A stretch of DNA of 64,000 bases, from positions 60,768 to 124,767 of the forward strand of contig NZ_JAJGTZ010000040.1 in NCBI RefSeq assembly GCF_020784725.1, given 5' to 3'. This document shows, in pieces, positions 1 to 12,050 of this stretch (the first letter of the stretch is position 1; each line of letters starts with the position of its first letter). The translations under genes and the position numbers were made by a program. This DNA comes from Limosilactobacillus reuteri. Lineage in GTDB: Bacteria > Bacillota > Bacilli > Lactobacillales > Lactobacillaceae. The notes beneath the pieces are model-generated. The model was not told the DNA's origin and made no database searches. It was given only the letters and a program-made list of their open reading frames with translations.

Positions 1-703
1 AAGCTGGTTTTAATTTCTCTAAAGCCGCTAGTGAAGTAGCTGGTCGTGGAGCTTCATCAACCGTTACAGTCACGGTTGTTCGTTTCTGCTTAACTTCAAC
101 TGGCACAATCTCTGAATCGAAATAGCCTGCTTTTTGAGCCTTTACTGCACGTTGATGGCTCGTCAAAGCAAATTCGTCCTGCTGGTGACGAGTAATCTGA
201 TACTTATCATTGATATTTTCAGCAGTAATCCCCATCGGATAATCGCCATAAACATCATTTAAAGCATCACTTTGCATTGCATCAAGTAAGGTCCCGTTCC
301 CAAACCGATAACCATTCCGTGCTTTAGGAAGAACATAAGGGGCTTGAGACATACTTTCCATCCCCCCGGCAACAATTACATTAGCTTGTCCTGCGCGAAT
401 CAAACTTGCTGCCAAATCAACACTGGACATTCCCGACGCACAGACGTCATTAATCGTTATTGCCGGAACCTGCTCACCTAATCCAGCGACCATTGATGCT
501 TGGCGAGCTGGGTTTTGTCCAGTCCCTGCTTGAATAACATTCCCCATTAATACTTGGTCAATCTCGTTTCCGCTGAGCTTTGCCTTTTCAACAGCCGCTT
601 TAATTGCAATCGCTCCCAATTCAACTGCCGACTTTGAAGCTAACTGACCATTAAACTTACCGATTGGTGTTCGCTGAGCAGCAACAATGTAAACCTTCTC
701 CAT
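1..703 (-). CDS. Acetyl-CoA C-acetyltransferase (thiolase), partial
   Basis: The reading frame is open from the ATG at 703 to the left edge of the window, so about 234 N-terminal residues of a roughly 390-residue protein are present. It starts MEKVYIVAAQRTPIGKFNG and contains NDVCASGMSS, the thiolase nucleophile-cysteine motif, followed by GGMESMSQAPY. Thiolases of this family condense two acetyl-CoA to acetoacetyl-CoA. In lactobacilli this normally feeds the mevalonate pathway to isoprenoids, which is an inference here because the neighbouring genes are not visible. A good ribosome site (ggaggga) lies 6 nt before the ATG. The gene follows a lacI-type gene on the same strand. Confidence 0.9.
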   Translation of the reverse strand, partial: MEKVYIVAAQRTPIGKFNGQLASKSAVELGAIAIKAAVEKAKLSGNEIDQVLMGNVIQAGTGQNPARQASMVAGLGEQVPAITINDVCASGMSSVDLAASLIRAGQANVIVAGGMESMSQAPYVLPKARNGYRFGNGTLLDAMQSDALNDVYGDYPMGITAENINDKYQITRHQQDEFALTSHQRAVKAQKAGYFDSEIVPVEVKQKRTTVTVTVDEAPRPATSLAALEKLKPA

Positions 704-732
704 TCCGATTTCCCTCCATGTAAAAATAAGAG

Positions 733-761
733 AGGACCCTGGTAAGTAATTCCGTGGTCCT
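733..761 (-). terminator. Terminator-like hairpin between the lacI-type gene and thiolase gene
   Basis: Arms aggaccctgg and ccgtggtcct enclose a 9-nt loop. Read on the minus strand the hairpin is followed by ctcttattttta, a weak T-run. It ends 30 bp before the thiolase ATG, which leaves little room for a separate promoter, so read-through or attenuation is possible. Confidence 0.45.
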
Positions 762-766
762 TTCTA

Positions 767-1702
767 TCAACTATTTATTTTAAAATCAACGATTCGAAAT
801 TGCTCTTCTGGATTAAAAAGCAATTCAACAGCTTGTTGACCCAATTTGCGGGGTTGTAAATCAACCTTTTCTTCTTGATTAATTAACATCCCCATCAACC
901 GACTATTGTTAAAACAAATAGTTGGTAAATTAAATTCTTGTAGTTGCCGTATTAATCGTACCAGTAACAAGTCATCAGCACAAACAATTGAATCGATTTG
1001 TGGATGTTGTTTAATAAAATCTTTAACTGCGGTCCCGCTTGATGAATATCGCCAGCTAAGAGCAGGAAGTTGATGACTTCGCATACTCTGCTTATAACCT
1101 TGATGTCTATCCTGTTCAAATGCCCAATTACTTGCAGATTGAAGAAACACAGGGTGGCTAACCTCCTGATGATCCATCAGATAATCAGTCGCCGCTTGTC
1201 CTGCCGCTACGTTATCATTGTCGACAAAACGATCTTGGGCTTTATCTGGGTGACCGATCACCACAAAATTAAGGTTATTTTGGCGAAGGTAATTAGTAAT
1301 GGGGTCATCTTTAACCGTATAAAGCACTAAAAAGTTATGCACCTTCGACTGTTCGACCATCGATTTTACATTTTGTAAAAGATCTGTGGTAGTGGGTACA
1401 ATTGCCACAACCATTTCATAGTGAATTGGCTTTAATGCCATGCTAATTCCCCGTAACAAGTCTATATGAAAAGGGTTGGCAGGAGCAGTATCACTGGTTA
1501 CTGGAAAAATAATTCCGACCATATTTGATTCGCCCCGTGTTAGGTTCTGTGCATTGTAATTTGGTTGATATCCCAACTCTTTAGCAATCGTCGCGATTCG
1601 TTGTCGTGTTTTTTCACTAATTCGTGGATTATGGTTTAAAGCTCGAGAAGCAGTCGAAACCGATACCCCTGCTTTTTGTGCAATATCTTTAATTGTCGCC
1701 AA
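767..1702 (-). CDS. LacI/GalR-family transcriptional regulator
   Basis: A 311-residue protein. The N-terminal LacI helix-turn-helix is clear at residues 1-50 (TIKDIAQKAGVSVSTASRAL, then the hinge region NAQNLTRGESN), followed by a periplasmic-binding-protein-like effector domain starting MVGIIFPVTSD. Family members bind operators near sugar or nucleoside genes and release them on ligand binding. The effector cannot be read from the sequence. It is slightly shorter than the usual 330-340 residues. The ATG at 1702 directly abuts the addA stop codon (1703-1705), so it may be co-transcribed with addBA. Confidence 0.9.
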   Translation of the reverse strand: MATIKDIAQKAGVSVSTASRALNHNPRISEKTRQRIATIAKELGYQPNYNAQNLTRGESNMVGIIFPVTSDTAPANPFHIDLLRGISMALKPIHYEMVVAIVPTTTDLLQNVKSMVEQSKVHNFLVLYTVKDDPITNYLRQNNLNFVVIGHPDKAQDRFVDNDNVAAGQAATDYLMDHQEVSHPVFLQSASNWAFEQDRHQGYKQSMRSHQLPALSWRYSSSGTAVKDFIKQHPQIDSIVCADDLLLVRLIRQLQEFNLPTICFNNSRLMGMLINQEEKVDLQPRKLGQQAVELLFNPEEQFRIVDFKINS

Positions 1703-4700
1703 CTAATCACCCTCTTTTGTAAATAACACGAACTCTCCTAATTCTAACAGGTAAAGCCCCATTTGGACAACTGAAATCCCTTCCATTAAGTTCAAAGCTT
1801 CTTTATAGAGTTCTAATTGTCCCCGATACCGGTCCTTTATCCGTGCCAAATCAAAGTCGCGATAATCTTTGTTAAGATGATCAGTCTTATAGTCAACTAG
1901 AATAATTCCCTCATCAGTTTTTAAGTAGCCATCAATGATTCCGTGAATTAAAATACGTTCATCATCACTAACATTTACCCCTTTAAATAATTCATGCCCA
2001 TTCATAATCATTGAGAACGGCACTTCACGATGATAGCCTGCAGGATGTTTTAAAATCTTCTGTCCAACATTAGTCTGATAAAAGGCCACTATTCCTTCAC
2101 GGTTGATCTGCGCTGCCACAACTGGATTAATCAATTTTTCTCCTACTAATTTTTGAATTTCTTGATCAACAAATTCAACGTTAATCGGACCTTCATCAAG
2201 TGGGAGTTTTTGGAAAACAAGGTGAGTTGCTGTTCCAATTTCTGTTGCCGCGGGTTCCTGAGTAGTCTGCTGAATGAAAGCAGGGACATCAAAGTTATTA
2301 TTTAAGTAAATACCTTGCGTCTTTACCTTTTGTTGTTGATCATAATCCCACCGCGCCATATCACGTGTGTCAGGATCTTCAAAGACTCGTTTAACATCTG
2401 TAACGGATTGGTAAGCAGTTGTTTGAGTAGCGACAAGATAGGGGTAACGATAGCGCAAAATTTGATCAATCTTTTGTTCAGCAGCATCAGTTGTGACTGT
2501 ATTGTTCTTTTCCGTTACATTAGCACTAGCATTTTGCCCAATTTTTGCCAATCCATCACTAACATCAAGCGCGGTATACGTTTTTGCAATAAAATGAGGA
2601 TCAGCCGCCAAACCAGTAACTTTAGTATCAGCAAGAGTGCTTTCTTCTAACGTGACATTTCCACGACTCAATTGTTGCGCATTGAATTCCGGATAACGAG
2701 ATAGTGCAAGACCAATCCAATCCATAAATGAATTTGCAGTGATCCGTGGTTGCGGGCCAATTAGTAAATTCTTACTCTGGTAGGCTTTCTGCCATCGCTG
2801 CCATGAACCAACAAGACTTTGTGTCCGCATTTCTTCATTAAAGGAGCCCGTAATAACTAACCGCTGTTCCGCTCGGGTCAATGCAACATAGAGAACCCGA
2901 AGATCTTCTGCTCGTTCTCCGCGCTGAATCTCTTCAATCACTGCTTGTCGTTGCGGCGTATCATAAATGACCCGTTGATCATCCATGTAACGAATTCCTA
3001 CCCCCGCAACAGCATCAACAACTGCATTTTCACGAGCTGCTCCTTTGTTAAAACCATGTGTGGCATCAATTAGAAATACCACGGGGAATTGAAGCCCCTT
3101 ACTTCCGTGAATCGTCATAACATTAACCGTGTTTGCAGTTAACTGCGTCGGTGCTACTCCTAAATCTTTATCATGTTCCTGCATTTTCTCAATAAAGCGA
3201 ATAAATTGATAAAGGCCCTTAAAGCTGCTTTGTTCATAGGAATGCGCACGTTGATAAAGGGCGTGGAGGTTTGCTTGCCGTTGGTGACCTCCTGGCATTG
3301 CCCCGACGTAATCAAGGTAACCTGTTTGGTCATAGATCTGCCAAATCAAGTCAACAAGGGTTTGCTGTTGGGCTGTTTGTCGAAAGACACGAAGCAACCC
3401 TAAGAAGCGATCCGCTTTTTCATAGAGATCACTTACCTGTTCAGGAGTAAGGAGCGATTGGTGGCGAAGCGTCTTTCGTTGGTAATTATTCATAAATGCT
3501 TGCAAGGCAGCATAGTAATCAACAGAGCGATTTTGAAGACGGATAAAAGCTAATTCTTGGTTAGTTAACCCGATAATCGGTGATCGCAGAACTGCAACTA
3601 ATGGAATATCCTGGTGTGGATTATCAATTATCTTCAACAAGGACATCATTACTCGAACTTCGGTAGCTTGAAAATAGCTTTCAACATCGTGAACCGTCAA
3701 TGGAATATTAAGTTTATTAAACTCTTCCATCAATGAATTATTGATTGCCTTTGTCCGCTCAAGCAAAACAATATCACCGTACTGAATCGGATGCATCTGT
3801 CCATCTTCTGGATGAAAAATTAACTCTTGATTTTCGACCATCTGCTTAATTCGCATCCCAATCATCCGAAATTCTCCAGCTAATTTATCATCCTCGTGTT
3901 CAACATCTTCTTTTTCTGGATCAAGAGCATTCGCGTCATACAATAATACTTCTGTTGGTTGCACCTTATTATCTTGATTTTCTTCGTAATAAGTTGCCGC
4001 ATATTTTAAATGGGCATCTTCATCATAATCAATTTCACCAACTTCCCTATCCATAAGTTGTTCGAAAAGGACATTGGTAAAGCTCGTCACATTAGTCATC
4101 GACCGGAAATTTTCCCCTAAAATAATCGCTTCTCCGTCGTTACTTTGACGGTAGTTTTGATATTTCTCAAGAAATAATGTTGGATCAGCTTCACGGAATC
4201 GGTAAATCGATTGCTTAACATCCCCTACCATAAATAGGTTCTTGCGTTCAGGAGATGTCAATTTCATCAAAATACTTTCCTGAAGGCGGTTCGTATCTTG
4301 GTATTCATCAATCATAATTTCTTGATAATGATTTTGCAGATCTTTAACGAGGGCTTGCCAGTTTGGCTGGTCGTCTGGTGGCGTTAAAATAGCGTACGCG
4401 TAGTGCTCCAAATCACTAAATTCAAGGACATGCCGATTTAACTTGGTTTGTTGGTACCGCCGACGGAAATTAATCGTTACTGCGCTCAATTCTCGTAAAA
4501 GTTCCTGAGCATGCGTTGAAATTAATCGAAATTGGTCTTCACGGTAATTAAAGAACCGATCAACTAGCTGATCAAATTGCTTTTTTATCCCAGTTCGAGC
4601 ATTTCCCAGCGATTTATATACTTCCTCAGCTAGCTCGTCGTCTTTCGGTTTGCCGCTCATTCGCGCAAATTTAGCATTAGCAAATAAATCACGAATGGTA

Positions 4701-5881
4701 TTCCAAGTAGGTGGTTGCAATAAGTCTAAAAGCTCTAGCATCATCTGCTGGTCTTTTTGCAATGAATCAATAGTTTTATCGTCTAATTGACTTTCAGTTG
4801 CTGTGCTTAACAAGGCTGTAAATTGATCACGGAAAGCCGTTAGGTCAGTTACCAGTTCTTCTTTTACAATTGGTTCCTGTGCTTCCTGTTTCCCTAAGTA
4901 AGTACTAACTGTCTGTTCCCACTGCTTCTTTAGCTGATTACGCTGCTTTTGAATGTCTTTAAATACATCAATCCGTGGATCATCTGCCGCTGGTCGTCCC
5001 CGAAAACTACCAAACTTTTGCTGCGCCATCATTTGACAAACATCACTGACGGTAATACCCCCTAGTGAAGAAAGAAGTTGATGCATCAACTCTTCATCAT
5101 TCTTAATAACCTCAGCGGCTTGGTCTAGTCCGTTATCGCTAGCTCTTATTGCTAATTCACGATAATCTTGAATAAACTGATTGAGCTTTTCGATGACTAG
5201 GGGCTTTAGCTGTTGTTGATAAAAATTAGATTCTAATAGGGAGCCCGCCCCTAAATCATAATTATCTGGTAATTTTTGGAGCCACTTTTCAGGGTCAGGT
5301 TGAGCATTAGCAATTTCATACAACCGTAAAATCAAGTCGTCGAGTCCTTGGTCATCACGATCACTAGAAAAGTTGAGAACTAGTTCGCTAAAAGAAGCTC
5401 TTCCCGGAACTTTTTCTTCAGCATTTTTATATAGTTCTTCACTAACTTCATGCCAGACATCTTCTTGAAGTAACAATCGTTCCGTTTCATCAGTTAAAAG
5501 CCGAAATTGTGGATCAAGGTCAATCAAGTAGTAGTAGCGCTTTATTAACTTTAAACAAAAAGCATGAATCGTACTGATGTCTGCAGCCGCAAGCCGGTTA
5601 ATTTGATTACTCATCCGGTCACGTAAATCTTTTGGATTAGCTGAATCTTGTACTATTTTCTGCAAGGCTGTCCTGATTTTATCCCGCATATTCTTTGCTG
5701 CTGCGTCCGTAAATGTTACGAGTAGCATTCGATCAATGCTTTGCCCTTCTTTAATTAATTCAATTGTCCGATTTACTAGCACAGCCGTTTTTCCTGATCC
5801 CGCGGAAGCTGAAACTAGGATATTTTCGCCACGGTCATTAATCGCCTTGGATTGAGCAGGCGTTGGTTTAAATCCAGCCAT
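1703..5881 (-). CDS. addA: ATP-dependent helicase/nuclease subunit A (AddA/RexA)
   Basis: A 1392-residue UvrD-type helicase with a C-terminal RecB-like nuclease. The Walker A motif [15 protein letters not shown] is near residue 24-38, the Walker B/DExx motif is IDEYQDTNR, and motif [11 protein letters not shown] follows. The later helicase motif [16 protein letters not shown] and LYVALTRA are present, and the nuclease motif LVDYKTDHL is near the C-terminus. With AddB it processes double-strand breaks for RecA-dependent repair. The ATG overlaps the addB stop in a TAATG arrangement at 5879-5883, so the two are translationally coupled. Length and motifs fit the family. Confidence 0.97.
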   Translation of the reverse strand: MAGFKPTPAQSKAINDRGENILVSASAGSGKTAVLVNRTIELIKEGQSIDRMLLVTFTDAAAKNMRDKIRTALQKIVQDSANPKDLRDRMSNQINRLAAADISTIHAFCLKLIKRYYYLIDLDPQFRLLTDETERLLLQEDVWHEVSEELYKNAEEKVPGRASFSELVLNFSSDRDDQGLDDLILRLYEIANAQPDPEKWLQKLPDNYDLGAGSLLESNFYQQQLKPLVIEKLNQFIQDYRELAIRASDNGLDQAAEVIKNDEELMHQLLSSLGGITVSDVCQMMAQQKFGSFRGRPAADDPRIDVFKDIQKQRNQLKKQWEQTVSTYLGKQEAQEPIVKEELVTDLTAFRDQFTALLSTATESQLDDKTIDSLQKDQQMMLELLDLLQPPTWNTIRDLFANAKFARMSGKPKDDELAEEVYKSLGNARTGIKKQFDQLVDRFFNYREDQFRLISTHAQELLRELSAVTINFRRRYQQTKLNRHVLEFSDLEHYAYAILTPPDDQPNWQALVKDLQNHYQEIMIDEYQDTNRLQESILMKLTSPERKNLFMVGDVKQSIYRFREADPTLFLEKYQNYRQSNDGEAIILGENFRSMTNVTSFTNVLFEQLMDREVGEIDYDEDAHLKYAATYYEENQDNKVQPTEVLLYDANALDPEKEDVEHEDDKLAGEFRMIGMRIKQMVENQELIFHPEDGQMHPIQYGDIVLLERTKAINNSLMEEFNKLNIPLTVHDVESYFQATEVRVMMSLLKIIDNPHQDIPLVAVLRSPIIGLTNQELAFIRLQNRSVDYYAALQAFMNNYQRKTLRHQSLLTPEQVSDLYEKADRFLGLLRVFRQTAQQQTLVDLIWQIYDQTGYLDYVGAMPGGHQRQANLHALYQRAHSYEQSSFKGLYQFIRFIEKMQEHDKDLGVAPTQLTANTVNVMTIHGSKGLQFPVVFLIDATHGFNKGAARENAVVDAVAGVGIRYMDDQRVIYDTPQRQAVIEEIQRGERAEDLRVLYVALTRAEQRLVITGSFNEEMRTQSLVGSWQRWQKAYQSKNLLIGPQPRITANSFMDWIGLALSRYPEFNAQQLSRGNVTLEESTLADTKVTGLAADPHFIAKTYTALDVSDGLAKIGQNASANVTEKNNTVTTDAAEQKIDQILRYRYPYLVATQTTAYQSVTDVKRVFEDPDTRDMARWDYDQQQKVKTQGIYLNNNFDVPAFIQQTTQEPAATEIGTATHLVFQKLPLDEGPINVEFVDQEIQKLVGEKLINPVVAAQINREGIVAFYQTNVGQKILKHPAGYHREVPFSMIMNGHELFKGVNVSDDERILIHGIIDGYLKTDEGIILVDYKTDHLNKDYRDFDLARIKDRYRGQLELYKEALNLMEGISVVQMGLYLLELGEFVLFTKEGD

Positions 5882-8800
5882 TACTTCTTATCCTCCTCAT
5901 CATCGTCTTGGACTACATTATCAAATGCTTCTTTTGCTAAATTAGGATTTAGGTCGCGGTAGTTTTGCTGGTCAAGCATATTATCAAACTGAAATACGTC
6001 TAAAAAGTCACTATAATCAAGTCCTGTGCGGCGGTTGCTTCCAGTTAATAACCGGTAAGGATTTAGTTTCAAGTCACCACTCAAAATCTGATTACCCGCA
6101 TTAATTACAAGTTCCTTATTCATGTTTTGCAGCCAATCAAGTTGCTGTGGCGTAACGAGAAGCGCTTCTTTATTAGCTTTGATTTTTCCATTCTTATACT
6201 CCTTAAGTGGGTATAAGAATGCTTGTTTATCTAAACTCTTATCTAACTCCCGCAATAATTGTGGATCATTCAAGAGAATACCCTTGTATTGGTGCTCTTT
6301 TAATTTCAAATCATCGAGGGAATTTTTCTTTAACTCGGTAGCCTTAATTGTCGGATTATTCAAACGAAGATATAATGCCCCTGCCAGTCGTGGATTATTC
6401 GTTTCCAATTCAGTTAAGTTTGCCTGTAACCCGTTAAGGTAGGTTAAAAGTTGGAGAGAGAGTCCATAATAAGCCGAAGTGAGGTCAAAAAGATGATTAC
6501 TCGACTTATAGTCAACGACCGTCAAGAAATTATCGTTTCCTTGCTTAAGATTATCGATTCGGTCAATTCGTCCTCGCAGATAAATATGATGATTATCTTT
6601 AAGCGGATAATCAAGAGAACCAAGGTTGCCCGGCTGTTGGTTACCAATTCGTCCAAACTGAACTTCGGTTTTTACTGGCTGTGAGCCGGTATATTCAGCT
6701 TGGCGGCATAATGTAATTAACATTGTTTTAACAATGGCGGTTAATTGCTGATATTGGAATTGGGCTTGGGCTGAAGAATTAATGAGACGCAATAAGGTTG
6801 GTTGGTTCTCTTGAGCTGTAACTAATGCATGGTCAATCAGCTGGTCACGTTGCATTTGATTATCTTTGTGGGCAAGGTCTGCAAATGACAAATTATTTTC
6901 CCGAATTGTTGTAACAAAAGTCTCCATTGCTTTATGAAAGAAAGTACCGATGCGGTCGTTAGATAAGGTTAACTCCTCTCGTTTTTGCAACCTCAAGCCG
7001 TACTTAAGGAAATATTCGTACTGATTAATATAAAAATCTTGTAACTGCGAAATCGAGGCATATAATACCCGCCCACGCTCGTCATCTGGAGCCATTCGAA
7101 GATAAAGTGCTTGAGCCAATTTATTTCCCAGGGAATCAATCTTATTTTGATAATGAAAGCCAGCAGCAACTAAAGATAAACGCTGACCTAGTGATATCCC
7201 TTCTGCTCGAACCTTAGCATCAGCTGATTGTTGCCATTGCTTAGCTAACTTAACCAACGATTCAGCAACTGTTTGCCATCCAACGGGCATGACCGGTTGG
7301 CGATTAATGCTAACTCCTTGCTCATCACGAATTTGCCGGCTAACTTCGACTAACCGGTTTATTGTTGCAAGCGGCGCACTAATAAAATCAATAGCATTCT
7401 CTTGCCCAGCCTTGCTAGTAGCTAATGGATATTCACGAACCGGTTGACCAAAGTAGTGAGCCATATCATGCATATATGGCGATATACTGAGTTCCTTATC
7501 ATCACTATCAGTTTGCGGTGCCGAGAAAATCAACTGTTCCTTAGCGTTCATAAAGCCAGTGTAGTGGACAAATGGCTCATCAATCAGTTGGTCAATTGCT
7601 GTGCCAGGAAGGTATTGGAAGTCTTCATCAAGATAAGCACTCAAAATATCCTTATCCTGATCAGTTAACAAACTATCACTTTCTTGCATCTCAGGCATCA
7701 CATCATCAGTGGATCCAATCATAAAAACTACTTTTCGGTTTTCACTTTGGACAATTCCAGTTTCAGAGACTACTACTTGATCTAGCGTTGCCGGAATCTG
7801 AGAATACTGGGCAGCCGCAAAACCTGCCTGGAGCAATTCACTAAAATCTGCAAGGACCTCACTAGTTCCATTCCGTAGTTCTTGTTGGCCCAAGATTTCT
7901 ACATATTCTTGGAGAATTTGGCAAAAGGTAGTCCAGACTTGTTGTGGTTGGCGCGCAAGATCTAAATCCCGGGTACTTTGGTATTGTTGCCAAGCATATA
8001 ACCGTTCCGTAACTCCCATGGTAGCTAAGAACTGGTATAACACAGTCGCAAGTTCTTGTCCTGTTTGTGCCTGTTTAAACTGATCGAGAACTGGCAGTAA
8101 TTGGTTAGCAACAAAGCCTTTCACAAGGGCTAACTGGTCGTTTAATTTTTTTAACCGTGATTGCGTATACTTTGGATCTGTCAGGTTCGTTCCGGGCACC
8201 TGCCATAATTGCTTAACCTTTTCTGGATCATTAGTTGTCCAAGCACTTTTTCCTTCAATTGCCTGCTTAAGGCACCAATTCTCAGTAGCGAAAACAGCTG
8301 CTTGAAAGTCGCCTAGCCCCATCAAATCACCAGTGCCTGTCCGTGGAACAAGTAACCATGTCTTCAATAATTGGATGATGTCTGCTGTTCGATAGCCTCG
8401 CTGCGGTAATTCTAATAATGTCGTAAGGAGCGTTACTAGCGGATGGTTATCCATCAAGCGTTCATGATCATTAAAAACTGGAATATTATGTGCTGCAAAA
8501 ACCGGTTCAATCATTGTCTGATAACCGTCTAGGTGGCGACTAAGAATAAGGAAGTCACGATAACGATACTTCCCACTAGCAACTAATTGGCGAATCTGAG
8601 TGGCCACACTATTTAATTCAGTCATCCGATTGCTAGTTGTCATAAATTGAATATTTTGGGGACAAGAAAGATTTTCCCGCTCGCCGGGGCCAATTGGTTC
8701 GCTTGCATAACGCTTAAAATACGAATCAACTTGTTGTAATTCCATACCAACACGAGGAGTCGTCGCAAACGCTACATTTTGCAAAACCTTTACTTCTTTT

Positions 8801-9663
8801 TGATGCATTTGGCCAAATTTCCATAAACGGTGAAATTGCATCGCGGAAGAATAAAATAGATTATTTTTAGGAGGAAGTTCCTGCGGATTTGGATGGTTCT
8901 GATCGGGGTATCCACGATCAAGGGTTAAAGAAATAGTTGTCGATGCGGCATTCGTAATTAATGCATCCACTACCTGTTGTTCATTTGCAGTAAACTGAGT
9001 AAAACGGTCAATAAAGAAGTGCATCTTAGCAACTTCTGGTGATTTTTGAAGGTAAGACACTAATTGCCGGTATAACTCACTATTACCAATGTACCGGTCA
9101 CGCAACCGATCTTCATAGGCATGATATATAATTTCAACATCATGCATTTTAGCGAGCCACGCCTGGTTAGCTGCTGGATCATTCGCTGACTTCACCTGGG
9201 AAATAATACCAGTTAAGTCGTCAGCGGTTATGTTGGCATTTTTTAATTCTTCAAGCTGAGCTGTCATCTTTTGGATAAATCCAGGTTGTTTTACTTCGCT
9301 CGCATATAAACGAAGATCACTTGTCTGTTCTTGAACAACTTGGGAAGTTAGCATCGCCATCCCAATTTTAGAAAGGTGTTGTTTTTGAAAAGCTGGAGTA
9401 TCTCGTAAAAGGTACCAAGCAAGCCGACTAAACGAAAGTACCTGTACGCGTGAAGAGGCGAACCTGTCACTTCCGCTAAGTCCTTGGCGATCACGAAGAC
9501 CAGCAAGGACATTAATTTCAGTTTCAAACTTAATATGGTTAGGCACCAAATAATAAAAACTCTCATCAGCAGATGCATTCTTTAGCTGGTCAACTAATTG
9601 ATCGATCAACACTTGCTGATGGTCCATTGCTGCTGTTCCTAAAACAAATCCCAGTGTTCCCAT
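5881..9663 (-). CDS. rexB: ATP-dependent helicase/nuclease subunit B, RexB type
   Basis: A 1260-residue partner of AddA. The N-terminus ([15 protein letters not shown]) occupies the place of the AddB Walker A motif but lacks GKT, which is typical of the RexB subfamily of lactobacilli and streptococci, whose B subunit does not hydrolyse ATP. A nuclease motif [13 protein letters not shown] is near residue 1075, and the C-terminal cysteines of the AddB iron-sulfur cluster are absent. The ribosome site aaagga lies 9 nt before the ATG. The gene overlaps addA by one base. Confidence 0.94.
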   Translation of the reverse strand: MGTLGFVLGTAAMDHQQVLIDQLVDQLKNASADESFYYLVPNHIKFETEINVLAGLRDRQGLSGSDRFASSRVQVLSFSRLAWYLLRDTPAFQKQHLSKIGMAMLTSQVVQEQTSDLRLYASEVKQPGFIQKMTAQLEELKNANITADDLTGIISQVKSANDPAANQAWLAKMHDVEIIYHAYEDRLRDRYIGNSELYRQLVSYLQKSPEVAKMHFFIDRFTQFTANEQQVVDALITNAASTTISLTLDRGYPDQNHPNPQELPPKNNLFYSSAMQFHRLWKFGQMHQKEVKVLQNVAFATTPRVGMELQQVDSYFKRYASEPIGPGERENLSCPQNIQFMTTSNRMTELNSVATQIRQLVASGKYRYRDFLILSRHLDGYQTMIEPVFAAHNIPVFNDHERLMDNHPLVTLLTTLLELPQRGYRTADIIQLLKTWLLVPRTGTGDLMGLGDFQAAVFATENWCLKQAIEGKSAWTTNDPEKVKQLWQVPGTNLTDPKYTQSRLKKLNDQLALVKGFVANQLLPVLDQFKQAQTGQELATVLYQFLATMGVTERLYAWQQYQSTRDLDLARQPQQVWTTFCQILQEYVEILGQQELRNGTSEVLADFSELLQAGFAAAQYSQIPATLDQVVVSETGIVQSENRKVVFMIGSTDDVMPEMQESDSLLTDQDKDILSAYLDEDFQYLPGTAIDQLIDEPFVHYTGFMNAKEQLIFSAPQTDSDDKELSISPYMHDMAHYFGQPVREYPLATSKAGQENAIDFISAPLATINRLVEVSRQIRDEQGVSINRQPVMPVGWQTVAESLVKLAKQWQQSADAKVRAEGISLGQRLSLVAAGFHYQNKIDSLGNKLAQALYLRMAPDDERGRVLYASISQLQDFYINQYEYFLKYGLRLQKREELTLSNDRIGTFFHKAMETFVTTIRENNLSFADLAHKDNQMQRDQLIDHALVTAQENQPTLLRLINSSAQAQFQYQQLTAIVKTMLITLCRQAEYTGSQPVKTEVQFGRIGNQQPGNLGSLDYPLKDNHHIYLRGRIDRIDNLKQGNDNFLTVVDYKSSNHLFDLTSAYYGLSLQLLTYLNGLQANLTELETNNPRLAGALYLRLNNPTIKATELKKNSLDDLKLKEHQYKGILLNDPQLLRELDKSLDKQAFLYPLKEYKNGKIKANKEALLVTPQQLDWLQNMNKELVINAGNQILSGDLKLNPYRLLTGSNRRTGLDYSDFLDVFQFDNMLDQQNYRDLNPNLAKEAFDNVVQDDDEEDKK

Positions 9664-9738
9664 AGTCTTTAATCCTTTCTATCGTTTAAATTGCTCTTCT
9701 AATTTTATCATAAAACGAACATATATTCTTTAGCTAAA

Positions 9739-9771
9739 AACGAGTAGGCATGTATTTCATTCCTACTCGTT
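9739..9771 (-). terminator. Terminator of the cardiolipin synthase gene
   Basis: Perfect 10-bp arms aacgagtagg and cctactcgtt. On the minus strand the hairpin is followed by a T-run (tttttagc). It lies just after the stop codon at 9778 and before the addB/A transcript start region. Confidence 0.8.
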
Positions 9772-9777
9772 CTATCA

Positions 9778-11241
9778 TTATAAAATTGGGGACAGCAGAC
9801 GCGATACCGTTTGCTTCAACTTTAACCAGCGCGGTTGCTCAGCAAACATTGTCGGTGTAATTACCCGACAGTCACGAATATCGTTAATAAAAATTCGCTC
9901 AAGATCGTCTACCGTATTTTGATTATAAATAAAGGCATTAATTTCGAAGTTTAATTTAAAACTCCGAAAGTCAAGGTTAGCAGATCCAACAGAAGCCATC
10001 CGACCATCAATCATCATTGTTTTGGCATGAAGGAAACCTTTTTGATAGTAATAAATTGTTACACCATGATTAGCGAGCTCACGAGCGTAATACTGCGTTG
10101 CCCGATATACAAAAGCATGATCCGGCATTGAAGGAATCATTATTCGTACATCGATTCCTGAATGAGCCGCTACTTTCAACGCATCCAATATACTATCGTC
10201 AGGAATTAGATAGGGAGTTTGAATCCAAATATGGTCCTGCGCTGCATTAATTAGACGTAAATACCCCATTTTAATTTTTTCCAATGGCGCTTCAGGACCA
10301 CTAGAAACAGTCTGCAACGCAACATTCCCACGCACTCTAATGGGTTGAAAATAAGGATGGTAATGAATAACCTTATCCTTATCCTTCTTCATTGATGCGT
10401 TCCAGTCGCCGATAAACCGTCGCTGAAGACCATAAACACCACCACCGACAATTCGAAGGTGAGTATCACGCCATGGACCAAATTTAGGAACGCGCCCTAG
10501 GTATTGATCCCCAACATTAAAACCACCAACATACCCAAGCTCACCATCAATAACAACGATTTTTCGGTGATCCCGATAGTTTATCCGAAAATCAAAGAAG
10601 TTACTTCGCGACATCAAGAACGGGGCCGCATAACCACCGACTTCACGTAAATGATCATAGAAACTTGGCCAGACTCCCATCGACCCCCATGAATCGTAGA
10701 GAACTCGCACTTCTACTCCCTCAGTTGCCTTTTGTTCAAGCAACGTCCGTAATTCATTACCAATTTGATCATTATAAATTGTATAAAACTCAATATGGAT
10801 ACTCTTTTTCGCTGCTGCAATATCATCAAACATTTTCTTAAAAAGCACATTACCATTTGTAAAAATATTAACGGTATTGTGCCGCGTTAAAAATGAGTCA
10901 TCAATACTTTGAAAAAGCATGATGGTCCGTCGATAAATCTGGACGGTTTGATCTTTAGGCTTCGGCATATTGATGAATTGTTGCTTCTGCCTTTCTAGTG
11001 CTTGTTTTAATTTTAGTTGCGTTTGGGATTTTATTCGGGCTAATTGTTTATGTGGTAATTTTCGCCCAAAGAATGCATATAAAATAAAGCCAAAACCAGG
11101 AACCAGCGTTAACACCAATAACCATGCCCAAGTTGCAGCAATATCCCGCTTTTCACGGAAAACAGTATAAATGGCCGCAATTTCATTGACGAGAATAACC
11201 AGTAGCAAACACCACCAAATAATTGTCCATGTTAATGCCAT
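9778..11241 (-). CDS. cls: Cardiolipin synthase (phospholipase D superfamily)
   Basis: A 487-residue membrane enzyme. Two N-terminal transmembrane segments (about residues 4-24 and 35-58) precede two PLD/HKD motifs: HRKIVVIDG near residue 225 and HAKTMMIDG near residue 405, each with GG/GSAN signatures after it. Family members join two phosphatidylglycerol molecules into cardiolipin and glycerol at the cytoplasmic membrane. The size matches bacterial Cls (about 480-510). It appears monocistronic, with its own terminator. Confidence 0.95.
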   Translation of the reverse strand: MALTWTIIWWCLLLVILVNEIAAIYTVFREKRDIAATWAWLLVLTLVPGFGFILYAFFGRKLPHKQLARIKSQTQLKLKQALERQKQQFINMPKPKDQTVQIYRRTIMLFQSIDDSFLTRHNTVNIFTNGNVLFKKMFDDIAAAKKSIHIEFYTIYNDQIGNELRTLLEQKATEGVEVRVLYDSWGSMGVWPSFYDHLREVGGYAAPFLMSRSNFFDFRINYRDHRKIVVIDGELGYVGGFNVGDQYLGRVPKFGPWRDTHLRIVGGGVYGLQRRFIGDWNASMKKDKDKVIHYHPYFQPIRVRGNVALQTVSSGPEAPLEKIKMGYLRLINAAQDHIWIQTPYLIPDDSILDALKVAAHSGIDVRIMIPSMPDHAFVYRATQYYARELANHGVTIYYYQKGFLHAKTMMIDGRMASVGSANLDFRSFKLNFEINAFIYNQNTVDDLERIFINDIRDCRVITPTMFAEQPRWLKLKQTVSRLLSPIL

Positions 11242-11380
11242 CGCTTATCCTCCATTCATTTCATTGCTTTTCATTCTAACGCAAACTACTTCTTTCTGAA
11301 ATATAATCTCGTCTATTTTCTCCGCTGAATAAGACTAAATGGCGTACAATAGAAATATTATTAATCAAGGGAGGATACTA

Positions 11381-11965
11381 ATGGCAGAAATATATTTACG
11401 ACGCGCTCAGACTCAAGATTTAGCGGCGATCATGAAAATAATTGATGATGCAAAAGAGCTTCTAAAGAAAAATGGCAGTCCGCAATGGCAAAACGGTTAT
11501 CCCAATCAGGAAAACTTTACTCAAGATATTGCGATGCAAACAAACTGGATATTAATTAATGATAATAAAGTAGTGGCCACTGCGACTCTTCAACTCACAC
11601 CAGAACCAACCTACCACAACATTACACAGGGGCAGTGGCAACAACCAAATGAGCCTTATGCTACCATCCACCGGGTCGCTATCAGCAGTAATTATCGGGG
11701 ACAAGGACTTAGTAAGTTGCTATTTTCTAACTTGCTAACGGTTGGCCAAATGCAAGGAATTAAGAACTTTCGGATTGATACTCACCGCAGCAATAAAGCG
11801 ATGCAACATATTGCCGAAAATTTTAACTTTAAGAAACGAGGAATCATTAAAGTTAATGACCAAAATGATCCCGAGCGATTAGCCTATGAACTAAACTTAG
11901 GAAGCTACCATAAGCTTACCCGAATCAATAATAATTTTATGCAACCATTGATTGATAGGCTATAA
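11381..11965 (+). CDS. GNAT-family N-acetyltransferase
   Basis: 194 residues from the ATG at 11381, chosen because it follows the ribosome site aagggagga and because an earlier in-frame ATG at 11339 has none. The acetyl-CoA-binding segment is visible as ATIHRVAISSNYRGQGLSKLLF (motif A, R/QxxGxG/A type), then IDTHRSNKAMQHIAENFNFKKRG. Substrate is unknown. A candidate -10 (tacaat) lies about 40 bp before the start. It is convergent with the surface-protein gene. Confidence 0.9.
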   Translation: MAEIYLRRAQTQDLAAIMKIIDDAKELLKKNGSPQWQNGYPNQENFTQDIAMQTNWILINDNKVVATATLQLTPEPTYHNITQGQWQQPNEPYATIHRVAISSNYRGQGLSKLLFSNLLTVGQMQGIKNFRIDTHRSNKAMQHIAENFNFKKRGIIKVNDQNDPERLAYELNLGSYHKLTRINNNFMQPLIDRL

Positions 11966-11994
11966 GCTGCAAAAGAGAATATCAGTTTAAAACA

Positions 11995-12028
11995 ACAAAG
12001 AGGTTGGGGTATTTCCCAGCCTCTTTGT
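11995..12028. terminator. Bidirectional terminator between the GNAT and surface-protein genes
   Basis: Arms acaaagaggttggg and cccagcctctttgt enclose a 6-nt loop and are flanked by A-rich and T-rich sequence. It lies between convergent genes and can serve both. Confidence 0.85.
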
Positions 12029-12050
12029 TATATTTATTAACCGTTTCGGA